From Dendrophyllia cribrosa (taxonomy: Eukaryota > Cnidaria > Anthozoa > Scleractinia > Dendrophylliidae), in contig JAJLRJ010000009.1 of NCBI GenBank assembly GCA_024195265.1, positions 4,635,791 to 4,699,790 on the forward strand: 64,000 nucleotides of DNA, in the 5' to 3' direction. Below, piece after piece: positions 1-12,175 of the stretch. The position numbers were made by a program, and so were the translations under genes. The number at the start of each line of letters is the position of its first letter. Positions within the stretch are counted from its first letter, which is position 1. The notes beneath the pieces were generated by a model, which was not told where the DNA came from, did not search any database, and saw nothing but the letters and a program-made list of their open reading frames with translations.

Positions 1-519
1 ATCTGAAAACCGGATTCCCTCAAACGGCTGAAAATCGAGCCTAATACTAATACTGATCGACTGATAACAGGGCGCGACAAAAGCACTGTCCGTTAGCCTG
101 GGGCTGGTGGGGTGACCTGTCGGGCTAGTGAATTTTTATTGCAGTTTGCCAGACGGGCAAGCAACATTTGTTGCCTTTTTCTCACCAGTAAGTTAAGAAA
201 GAAGTGTGTGTAGCAGGCAGTTCTCGAACGGAAGTAAATGTTAAGAACATTTTAAAAATGTAAGAAAATGTCAAAGGTGAACAGTAGAAATTGAATGATT
301 GTCACCTTTATGATTTGTTATTCGTAAGTTAAATATACTTGGAAAGGAGAAAATATACTTGGAAAAAACAACACTTTAAAAAGTCGCCTCTAAATTTTTG
401 TTTGCCAATACTTAATTTTTAGTCACACTGGTGAACAGTTGGTCGCAATTGCATACCCTGAATAAATTATTTGCTAGCTCCTCAGAGATCCGGACTAGTA
501 AGATAAAGTAACAACTTGC

Positions 520-835
520 CCTTTTATGTAGAGCGGTTTTCAATTGAGCGTCGAAAGGAATTTTGTGATTGGCTAAAAAATCTCCCGCCACTTTATCAAC
601 CAATCAGAAGCAAAATTAAAAATAATTGTGACCTGCTTGCACGCTTTTTCCCGCGCTTAGCGGCGGCTATATGTTTTTGCTTTGAATTGTGATTGGTTCA
701 TTGGATTGTGTGCGTCTGCTGTGATTGGCCAGACTAGTTTCGTTAATTTTGGTTTTACGAAACTCGAGTGAAAACTGGTCCATATCAATACTGATCAGTA
801 TATACCAATACTGATCAGTATATACCAAACCAGCG
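520..835. repeat. CCAAT-rich dispersed repeat (copy 1) and short palindromic duplication
   Basis: The intron at the left edge (1-1054) holds no exon that I can support. Positions 520-790 are a copy of a dispersed repeat with several GATTGGY / CCAAT boxes in both orientations; copies occur at about 19169-19393, 29440-29740 and 47934-48157. Positions 780-828 contain a tandem duplication of a roughly 22-bp unit centred on ACTGATCAGT. Confidence 0.55.
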
Positions 836-1054
836 GATAGTGACTTTCGCGCGCTCTGATTGGCTGTTTATACCGGGACAGTATTAGCTATTCACCTCCA
901 GGCATACAGTCAGGATTTCGCACGCTAGTTTTTTCCCTATTTGTCAGAAATAAAGTAACTATTTTGGGCTTGCAAATATCCACCGATATTCATCTTGACT
1001 TCGGTGAATAATTGTTTTAAAATCACACGCCTGTTACTTTCAAAAGCGACTTAC

Positions 1055-1359
1055 CTGCTTGTAAAGGAAGAAGAGCAAAAAGGCCATGTAAGCTATTTCA
1101 CACGCCATAACGAACGCCATTTCCGGTCCAACATAACGGTAAAGCCTGAGAGTCTGGATTTTCGGACTGTGGAAGTATCCCCCACTGGGCAAAATCTCCA
1201 ACAGCAGAGTTATGACGCTGAAAAAGTTGGTCTGGGCATTGTAGATGGTAAACTCTGCAAAGATGGCTCTCGAGTAACGGTCAATCCACCTTTGGGATTT
1301 GAGCTGTTTTATTAAATCTTGGGCTTTACTCCGCTCATCCCCAAAGTCTGCTACGTAAC
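1055..1359 (-). CDS. Polycystin-1-like exon: TOP domain end and first TRP-like helix
   Basis: The exon of 305 bp encodes [16 protein letters not shown], then [61 protein letters not shown] and [15 protein letters not shown]. WIDRxTRAxFxEFTxYNxxxNxF is a signature of the polycystin channel module, and the last 30 residues are the first helix of the TRP-like core. Acceptor CTCTCTAG at 1360-1361, donor CAG/GTAAGT, phase 0. The remaining channel helices should lie left of the window. Confidence 0.95.
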
Positions 1360-1489
1360 CTAGAGAGAATTTAAATGAACATAGCTATGTTATATTACAT
1401 GGTTTGAGTCTGGGAGTATTGTTGTTTGTCTAGCGCCATTGTCTTGGTGAGAGAGGTCCTTGGCGGATCCAGACTCCATAGGGATGAGA

Positions 1490-1574
<85 letters not shown>

Positions 1575-2153
1575 GGGGCTGGGTGGTGGGGTGGGGGGTG
1601 GGTTGTAAGGAGGGGGGTGGGTGGTGGGGTGGGGGTGGGATGTAGGGAGGGGAGGTGGTGTTGGAAATCGCGGTAGGTAAATGGTAAATCCAATTTCCAA
1701 TTTTCCCCACTCCAAACGCGGACTTGGCGCAATGCAACCAAGAAACAAGAATATTTTTTGTCGCGTGGGCAATTCTTACCTCCTCCCCAGTAAGTAGCAA
1801 ATTTTCCCCAGTAGGGGGTCCCCTTTAGGGACCATTGGGACTGATAAGTCCATGGAGTGGGTTCCAGTCCTTCTGTGCTTTTATTTGAAGCCATTGGTGC
1901 CCAGTGCGGCTCGTACGATCCTGAATCTTCGTCATCCCAGTCGTAAGCTGCATTACACTCATCGAACAAGTAGCTAAGGTAAGGTAAAAGTTTGCATTTG
2001 CCTGCAGATAGAAGAAAACAAAACCTTATCATGAAATATGACACCACTAATAGTCAGTCAGTCGGTCTCCAATTAATCAATGAATCGATCAACCAATTGG
2101 CAAACATTGGAACAATCCATCATCTATCGATCAATTAGTATCGGTGGTTAATC

Positions 2154-2189
<36 letters not shown>

Positions 2190-5100
2190 CAATCTGACAG
2201 TCAGTCAATATCGCTCGCTCGGACCAACCAATTGACCAGGAGTATGTCCGTTGTGTTTGTAATCATGATAGACGCAGTATAAGAAACAGCCGTAGGTTGC
2301 GTTTTAAGAAAAATACCAAATTTCATTTTGTAAAATATTGAAAAACAAATGGTGCCGTGGAAAAGTACTGTCGTAGAGGTTTCATTTGAATGGTCACACC
2401 ATAGGATTTCATCCACAGACTCAAAAGTTAGAACAAATGGTACCATGCAAAAGTACTGCCAAAGAGGTTTCATTTGAATGGTCACACCATAGGATTTCAT
2501 CCACAGACTCAAAAGTTAGAACAAATGGTACCATGCAAAAGTACTGCTGAAGAGGTTTCATTTGAATGGTCACACCATAGGATTTCATCCACAGACTCAA
2601 AAGTTAGAACAAATGGTACCATGCAAAAGTACTGCTGAAGAGGTTTCATTTGAATGGTTACACCATAGGATTTCTTCAACAGACTCAAAAGTTAGAACAA
2701 ATGGTACCATGCAAAAGTACTGCTGAAGAGGTTTCATTTGAATGGTCACACCATAGGATTTTGTCAACAGACTCAAAAGTTAGAACAAATGGTATCATGC
2801 AAAAGTACTGCTGAAGAGGTTTCATTTGAATGGTCACACCATAGGATTTCGTTGACAGACTCCATAATGTCTCCATAATTCACTCTGGGTTAAATTTCAG
2901 ATTTTGCATATTGTCAATCATTGCATAAAGCCACAAACCTTTCAGTATCCTTAATTGGCGGAGTCTAGCTGTACCGACAACTATAGCGGTACTATGGTCA
3001 GCAACAAAGCCCTGGTTGTATCCGTAAAGCACGTCGAAACCGCTCTCCATGTTACTGACGACTGTTTTGATCTTCTTGGTCTTTTTATTTTTCTGTTTTT
3101 CGACTTCTTCCTTCTTTGATTCCTTATTCAAGAGATCGAGATCTTTTTCATCAATGACAAATGGTCCGTACCAGAATCTGGGCATAAGGGTGGGGATGAA
3201 CGTCTGTTCAATCCAATTCCAGTATGACTGGTAATCTCCCACCTATAAAACAAATGTAAGATCGCTTTATGTCATGGGGATTTTGGGGTCAAAACTGCCC
3301 CAAATTAAAACTAAGTACCTCTGTCTGGTTCCCACTAGCGACGTAAGTGGAATCGGAGTCGCAAGAACCTTACGATCTAGTGGAAATCAAAACGACGTAA
3401 GCGGATAGTAAGCGGCGGAAGCAGAAGAGGAGTCGGAAGAAAAAGGAAACCTTCTGATCCCTACGATTCCGATTCCGTCGAGCTTCCGATTCCGATTGCG
3501 ACTCCGTTTTTGTAATTTGCACTAGAACGTAAGGCTCCTTAAGCTTCCGACTCCGCTTCCGATTACGTCGCTAGTGGGAACCAGCCCTTACAGAACACTA
3601 ACAGGGAGAAATTAAGTGAATTTTCAAAGAGAGAATCAATCATAATCTGAGTTTCAGCGAGTTTTTCAAGACACAAGGCGAGAAACCACAGGATACCCAA
3701 GAAAGAATCAACCATAATCTGAGTTTCAGCGAGTTTTTCAAGACACAGGGTGATGAACCACAGGACATCCAAGAGAGAATCAACCATAATCTGAGTTTCT
3801 GCGAGTTTTTTAAAACACAGGGCGATGAACCACAGGACACCCAAGATAGAATCAATCATAATCTGAGTTTCAGCGAGTTTTTCAAGTTACAATCCATTTC
3901 CATCCTTGTCATATGCAGTCCAAGACACTTTGTTATTTTTACTCTAAGAGCACTAGTAGAATAATTTTAGACAAAACTAGACAATTAGTTTTGAGTTTCC
4001 ACTGATATAAATGTCTTTTAGGCTTTTCTAAGTAATACCGTAAAAATGGCGAGAAGCTAAGCCCCTTTAAGTATTGTACTATTGGCTAGTTCGTTTCCTT
4101 TATGTGTGTTCTATAACCACGTCCCGAGGAATCTTACGTAAACCGGTCGGATACTGTAACCACTGTGCTACGAGAGACTCGTAATGAGCAAAGTCATTTA
4201 CTTAGTTCATATCCCGTCAATATGGTGGCGAAAATGGACCGAATTGCAAATAGCAGGTCACGTCTACAGACTAAATAAGAAAGGCCGCGTGCGTGACAGC
4301 CGTATGGATTAAGAATATTACTGCTACCCATTGGGTGACCTAGTAGAGTTGGCCTTCAACGCGTAGACCCCAAAATGTCAAAAATTTAACAATGTGCAGT
4401 CGGACACCTGCTCTCCAAAGGGAGCCTGTTTCTACATCCTTCCCTACGAAAATCTTCGATAAATGATCGGGAATGTTCGTACAACATTCACACTTACCTC
4501 TTCAAATGCGTTGTTTCCTGAATATTTCGCTTCATCAAACATTTCACGCATAGCCCTCGTCACAGTAAAAGCCATCGGGTCTCTGCTGCCATAAGCTATG
4601 ACAAGCAGTATGGAGAGAAACACAAAATACTGGACAACTTCGCGGATAATTCTCTTCATCTCTTTCTGTTTAACTTTGAACCTACGAGCCGCTTCCAGCT
4701 TTTCTGGGTTGGGCGGTTTATCGACGAAGCCAATTTTTCGCAGCGCTTTCTCCTCCTCGCTGTTCTTTTTCTGAGAGTGGAGCGCCTCCTCGTCTGGATT
4801 GAGTTCGTTGCTTTCTTGTTCGTTCTCTTCCTCTGCTTTGTTGGGATCTTTAATGACGACGGCAAAGAACATGGCAGCCGCGAACACCTAGGATTGATAA
4901 ATAATGAAAGATCAAGGTAAATTTTAAGCTCGGTGACGAAGTGATAATAATGAAATGTTCATCATGTCACGAGCGGGGGACAAAGAAAAGTCCCCAACAG
5001 CAATATGAGCTTCCGTAAGCTAGCCTGTTCAAGGCGTTAAAATTATGGGGCCAGGGAGCGGGAAAAACTGGGGGAGACTGGGGAGAGGGGGTGAGGTTCT

Positions 5101-8100
5101 CTCACCTCTCTCTCTTTCGCGCCGATTCCCCTCTTTATCATATGACCCGTACGGTTCTGCGAATCGTTTCTTTGCAAAACCTTTGATGAGAGTCCCGTAT
5201 GAAGGCCGTACCATTTGCGCGAGCGGGGCCGGAAAAAGGCGTACGGCCCTACTACAAAAGCGGACGGCCTCGCGCGTTAAAATTTCAAGTAATTTTGTCT
5301 CGGTCATGGCGCACGAGCCAAATATTTCCCCATCCGGCCCTCCCACTTAGTCAATAAGTACATAGTCAGCACTCGCAATGTCTTTCCTTTTGCGCGCCGC
5401 CCATCCCATGCTTCCCACTATCCGATCGCCTGGAACAGGCTATCCGTAAACCGGTCAAATACTCTAACCACTGAGCCACGAGAGACTCGTGATGAGCAAG
5501 GTCATTTATTAAGTATTGCTAAGTTCATATATGACACTGAAATACTGCGTGTCGTTAGTTCCCAGCTATAATTATGGTTATAATTCCAGACATGATTTTA
5601 ATAGACCATTTGGCATCATAGCGATGATTCATATAACTATAAATCATAGTTATGATTCCAGACATGATTTTAACACACCTCTTTACATCATGGTGAAGAT
5701 GCAGAGAAAAAAAGAATCATACTATGATGATTTGGGTACAGATCAAATCATAATATGATTCAGTGTAATGATTCAAATAGGACTATTGCCTCATTATACA
5801 AATCATCATTTATGATTCATTTGCTTGAATTCCTGTGCAGTATGACAGTAGAAGCCACGTCCTATACTTCCCAACCACTTGCCCAGTGTGCTTCCAAATA
5901 AAGTAATGACATAATGATATCGCCTTTAGTTGTTTATGAAACAAAAAGTAATGACATAATGATAAAGGGTTAAAAAAAGAGTTTTTAACCCTTTAACTCC
6001 CAAGAGTACCAAAATTAAAAAAAAATCCCAAATTTTATTTTGTAAAATGTTGAAAAAGAAATACTACCATGCAAAAGTACTGCTGAAGAGGTTTCATTTG
6101 AATGGTCACACCATAGGATTTCATCAACAGACTCAAAAGTTAGAACAAATGGTACCATGCAAAAGTACTGCTGAAGAGGTTTCATTTGAATGGTCACACC
6201 ATAGGATTTCATCAACAGACTCAAAAGTTAGAACAAATGGTACCATGCAAAAGTACTACTGAAGAGGTTTCATTTGAATGGTCACACCATAGGATTTCAT
6301 CAACAGACTCAAAAGTTAGAACAAATGGTACCATGCAAAAGTACTGCTGAAGAGGTTTCATTTGAATGGTCACACCATAGGATTTCTTCAACAGACTCAA
6401 AAGTTAGACCAAATGGTACCATGCAAAAGTACTGCTGAAGAAGTTTCATTTGAATGGTCACATCATAGGATTTCGTCCACAGACTCAAAAGTTAGAACAA
6501 ATGGTACCATGCAAAAGTACTGCTGAAGAGGTTTCATTTGAATGGTCACACCATAGGATTTCATCAACAGACTGAAAAGTTAGAACTACACTACATGTCT
6601 CCATAATTGACTCTGGGAGTGAGGAGGGGTTTCTTTCGGCGATCGTTTGCCCTCCGTTTGCTTATCTTTTGTCAGAACTGATCGGCCAGACCGTACAGTT
6701 CGTAAGGACCTGTTTCTACAAGTTTACCATAATGATGCGTCCTATTTACGAATTTGCCAGTTTGACCGCCAGTTCGAAAAAAAAAAAGATACAGTTTGTG
6801 TATTGAACGGTCTGGTTGGCCAGTTCTCACAAATGGTAAGCGCTCTAAGATTATCATGATTTGTATGGAGGATTATGCTCGAAGAGAATTTGACTTTTCG
6901 AAAGAGGTGTTGAAAGTGGAAATCACCTTGCTTCAAAAAGACGATAATAAAATAGCATCAATAAACAGCATTAACTCACCTTGAGAGGCTGTGAAATGAG
7001 CACGTCCTGCCAAAATGAAACCATCATGGATGAAAGCCAACCTTCGGACTTCTCCTTCCCAAACGTCAGACCGTAAAAAATAGTGAAGGTGGCAGACACT
7101 GTGCAGGTAACAAAAACCAGACCGTACGATATGTACACGAAAAAGTGCGGCAGAGTCTTCTTTTTCTTCTTTTTTTTCTCCTTTTTCTTGTCATCATCGT
7201 CTTCCTCTTCTTCTTTACTGTTTTCCTTCACCTTCTCGCCCTCCATTTCATACTTTTGGCTCTGCCCATGAGGATCCTGGTCTTTGTCTAGCCCGTCCTT
7301 TGCTTCTTTGGGTCGCGCTTTCCGGAAGAACATCACGATTAAGACGTTAGCCGGAAGTACGACCAAGCTGCTAGTGATGCCGATGGACAGTTGCTTCATG
7401 GAGAAGCTAAATGGCCCTAAGTGGACAGACGTCCCTGTGGATGACTCGTCACCTACTTGATAAAACATGGCATTGGCGAGCATTGTGCTCAGTAGTACCG
7501 ACAAACAACAGGAAAGACGCTGTACTCGAGTAAAGTTGCTCTTTGCTGGGCGCGCTACCACCGAGAACCACAAATGGTTGTCCGTTAAATTCTTGCGCGC
7601 TTCTGTGGAGAACAGCAAATTGAAGCTTGTGAGCTCTTCTTTAGAGGCCGGGGCCAGTGTTCGTTCCACCATCCCGTCATCCTCTTCAACGGCCAACCAG
7701 CGATCGCAAATAAACCACGTTTTGATGTCGGTTTGTACGTCATGAACCATAACCCTCATGAGGTACCATGATGGATCGAGCCCTGTGTTGTCGTGCCAGA
7801 TTCTAAGGCTCCTTAGCTTACCCAAGCACTGCGGTACGCTCAGCAGAAAGTAATCCACATTACCCCGGCAGAACTTTCGCCGGCCGGGCTCCGTATCTTT
7901 AAGACGACGCGGCGATGTCTCATCGAGACCGCCGGTGAGTACCATGCGAATCTCGGATGATGTTCCCGAATGGCTGGCGAATCCCGTGTAAACTACTATC
8001 TCGTACATGTAAGTGTCACGCGGATCATTATCTGGTAATGGAGCCACACCAACCTGGATAAAATAGAGAATCAAATCAGAAAATACAGTCGAAGCCTAGG

Positions 8101-9150
8101 GGGTACTCTGTATATTTTTGGGTGGTGATGTGCCGCTGGGACTCTGAAACTCTTACTCTATAGTAGACCACCTTCAGCTGCATTTTACAACCCTATTCTG
8201 GACTAGGCACCCAAAATCCCTACCTTATCCCAGACTCGCTATTTTTCAGAAACTCTTTCATCATACCACTGATCAGTTTCCCGGTTAATGATACCGCATT
8301 CTATAGACCAAAACGAACATGACTTCAAAAGTTGAAAGAGCGTGTTAAACTTAGTAATCTACGCAGGTTTTAGCTCTTTAGCTCTATTTAAAGGCCCAGT
8401 ATCACCCTTTTGGCTTTGCGTTTGCGTTAAATTCAATCGTCGAGGCATTGGGCGCGCAATGCATTTTGGGTGATACTGGGCCTTTAAGGAAATATCGGCT
8501 ATCTAAAATTGCAGAATATCTAGGTGGAAAAAGCGCTAGAGAGCCATACATTCTTCGTAAAATTTCACCAAGTGTCCTCCGTTTGGCTAGGGCTTAAAAA
8601 TTAAAAATCCACAAGAATAGCCTGGATAGAGATATCTTTTACGTGGAATGAAATAGAGAACGTCTGTTTATAGTCCTGGCACAACCTGCAAGAAGTCGTT
8701 ATAAACAATTACCGTACCTTTTCTAAGTCTTTTCTATCAGCTCGCCTCGCCCATATCACGAGGAGGAAGTAGAGAGCAAAAATTCCGCACACGACAGAGA
8801 AGACCAAAGGATTTTTAAGAAGCTCCTCGAAGGAAACCTTATTCCAGTCGATCTTGTTTGGTGGCACGAAGAAGTCGCTTGCGAAGGACGTCAAATGATT
8901 ACAACGACAGTGACGCGAGCTTGCAGTCGTTTTGGGACCAGGCTAAAAAATAATATAGAAAAAAGGGTTCGGGAATTCTAAAGTCGGAAGGTCAGCTCTA
9001 ACTGAAGATTACAAGTGTGTCCGTGACCATTTTTTACATTTCATTTCATTTTTACATTTGACTAATATAGACACTTCGTATAGTGTCTCATCAAAGGTGG
9101 CGATCCATCAGTGTAGTTTTTGTGGATAGCTGGCTGACTTGGGTGGGGGG

Positions 9151-9183
<33 letters not shown>

Positions 9184-10765
9184 CTTGGGATGTGTAGTAC
9201 TTCAGATTTCAAATATAGTGCACCCTGTTAACACGACCACCTCTTTCCTGTGAGTCACTGTTTTTCTCGGGCCCGAACAAAAAATCAGTCATTTTCGTGT
9301 CTGAAAACGCCGTAAATTTAAACAGGAAAAGCAAACAATCAACGTTAAAAGCTCATTAGCAACAGAGAACAGTGAGCTTTGGCGAAAAACGAGTGAAAGG
9401 GTTAAGAAAGAACAGAAGAATCAAACAATTAAGACTTGACTTTCAATAGTTGACCTTACCTTGCATCCATTGTACTGCCATTCGTTAGTGGTTTCATTGA
9501 GGTATTTGCAAGCCAGCTGAACTATAGTTATATTGAAAGTGGCTTTCTCCGGGGAATTTTCCTGGCCGTCTACGTTAATAGAACCGTTGTAGTGAAAACC
9601 ACAATACCACGGCCCTGCAGCGGTCTGATTCAGATCGTCGTTATCAATAAACATCAGGAATCGGCTCTTGTCAGAGGCATCCGATTCAGTTTGGCTGGAA
9701 TTACTCGCGCTGGAGTTATTCGTTTCCGACGCGTTACGAGGAAAAGAACCTTTGGGAATCGTTTCACGAAAGTCATAATTCTGTAGTGTGGGTTTAAAGT
9801 GCTTCCTGCAAAGGACTACAAGTTGAGTGTTGTTGTGTTCAGGAACAGTCCAGATATATATCGCGCTCATGTTATCAGTAACGTTTACGTTTATCACCAT
9901 CAAGTCTTCTTTGGTAATTTCATGGCAAGCTGACTCGTCTTTGCCATTTTTAGCCTCGATAAAGATGTCCATGTATGTGGTGAGGTTAGATACGTTCTTG
10001 GGGTTGCCGTTGCTGTCTTTGAGTACGAATTGGAACACACCTCCATTTACCTTGCCTCCATAGGGATTTGAACTAAGCACTGACACCTGCGGAGAAATGC
10101 ATGTATTTATTATATAAACTTTATTGAAAAACAAGGATTTCTCCCATCGCAGAAAATCATATCTCAACGCATGTGAATGTAACCCGTTTTATTCTTATTC
10201 ACTTGACTTTCTTCGATGCGAATTCGTTTTATTACTAACGTGTGTGGATTCCCTAAATCAGCTCACCGTTGATAAGTTCCACAATTTGACAGTTTTATTC
10301 AACTTGAAAAACCTGGAGTTAGTTGGAGTTAATTGTTGTTTTGAGTGATGAGGACATTGATAAATAAGTACTTGATATATATATATATATATGAAAAAGT
10401 GCCTCAGCCGGGAGTTGAACCCGGGTCTCCTGATGACCGGACAGATGCCTTAACCACTAGGCCACTGAGACAACCACACATACACATACACATACAACAC
10501 ATTTATGGCTTCATAGTGGAAAGCTCTTAGGAGACATTAACACAAATTCTGCAATTAGGATCGCGTCACTCGCGTCACTCAGCCTCCCGGCTGAGGCACT
10601 TTTTCACTCATAATCTTTGTTGTGAAAATTTCTGTTCTCAATTTAACTGTCTATGTATATATTTCAGAAATCGCTGTGAATCGCCTTCCTAACGAGAATA
10701 GGTTGGTGATCCAAAGATTATGAGGCAATTAGTTGTCCATATCTCCCTTCCCACACTAATTTGTA

Positions 10766-10801
<36 letters not shown>

Positions 10802-10808
10802 TTACACA

Positions 10809-10899
<91 letters not shown>

Positions 10900-11609
10900 T
10901 GTGTAAACAAAAGCGAGAAGCGAACTCTTCACATGTCCTGAAGTTTAATGGCAGACGTTTCGCCCTTCGGGCTTCTTCAGTGCTTATATACAGGATCAAA
11001 AATTCTTGGAATAAAAAATCTTACAGAAATAAGTTCCGTAATATAATAATTCTTCTAACAAAAGTTACAATTAAAACTATAGAATGAGTTGTAATTATCA
11101 AGCTTCCAACTCCATGTCTTGACTTGATTGTACTTTATTGACCCTACGTTTCGGCCTAAGCCTTACCACACTTGTAACTCCTTTGGTATGGGGTTGCACG
11201 CGAGGTTTCGGGGTCGAACGAACGCGCAGCGTGATATCGCGGATTTCGTACCGAAAATGGCACTCCGCTCGATTCAATTACCACTTTATTACATCCATTT
11301 TTGAAAATCACACTATTACAGGATTTTGGTCAGTGAGGTACCATAATTTTATTGACGCAGTAGACGGTTTGTAAAAAGCAAAACCGGATACGCTTTTACA
11401 TCTTATTTTGTCAAACGGCACGCATTTGCTACCTAGCAACCATTTGAATTTTTGAATTTTTCGTATTTTACTGCCAGCATTCAATTTTACCGGTCATTCG
11501 TTCGAGTTGCCTGATGAGTATGGTCCTTTTAATTTTGGACCATACGAAACAGAGCTGTCGCAATAAAACGATGATTCTGAAGTCTCCTGAAGTCTGAACT
11601 CTCATGAAG

Positions 11610-11659
<50 letters not shown>

Positions 11660-12119
11660 TGTAGTGGTTATCACACCTAACTAGTATGCAGGAGGACGTG
11701 GGTTCAAATCCCACTCAAGGCAAATTTTCTTTCAAACATTTATTCAGTAAAAATATGATTATTTGGGGTGTGCAGGGTTAGGGGTTCTCTCATACACTAT
11801 TCACATATATATAAAAAATAGCCTGTATCCCTTGTGGATCCTCCCTTGTCACTCACTAAGTTAACTTTGGTCGTGCATTACGAATTTGATCCTTAGTTGG
11901 GTTTCAAATGAAGTTACAGGCTTCCCCTACCCTGTCACCTCGAAAGAAAATATCCCGGGAGGCCCACTTCCGGAATCACATAAATCACCTCTTCGATTGC
12001 CATGTTGCCAGCATGGTTGTCCTGATGGTGTAGTGGTTGTCACACCTAACTGGTATGCAGGAGGACGTGTGTTCAAATCCTACTCAGGGCAAATTTTCTT
12101 TCAAACATTTATTCAGTAA

Positions 12120-12175
<56 letters not shown>

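Larger units (their letters stand above)
3265..4040 (+). repeat. Dispersed repeat family R (copy 1), interrupted by a MITE
   Basis: A repeat of about 450 bp beginning GTCATGGGGATTTTGGGGTC and ending near TTTTAGGCTTTTCTAAGTAA. Other copies lie at 22041-22390, 35240-35380 (partial) and 47562-47925. This copy is split by a fold-back MITE (3325-3584) and has an internal 72-bp segment amplified four times (3627-3890). No protein is recognisable in it. Confidence 0.8.

Noticed and set aside
1390..2047. Overlapping long frames with Ser-Leu, Arg-Glu and Pro-rich repeats
   Set aside because: They run through the (GA)n and GGGT tracts; only 1780-2001 is a real exon, ending at a GTAAGA donor.
2343..2866. 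CRISPR-like regular array
   Set aside because: The repeat is continuous with no unique spacers, in a eukaryotic intron.
6015..6262. Frames on both strands with repeated peptide units
   Set aside because: They are translations of the 88-bp minisatellite.
10401..10471. Functional tRNA gene
   Set aside because: Acceptor and T-arm pair, but the anticodon stem does not and the segment is flanked by repeat text.
10689..10999. Ile-Tyr repeat proteins on both strands
   Set aside because: Produced by (TA)n; no start context or conserved sequence.
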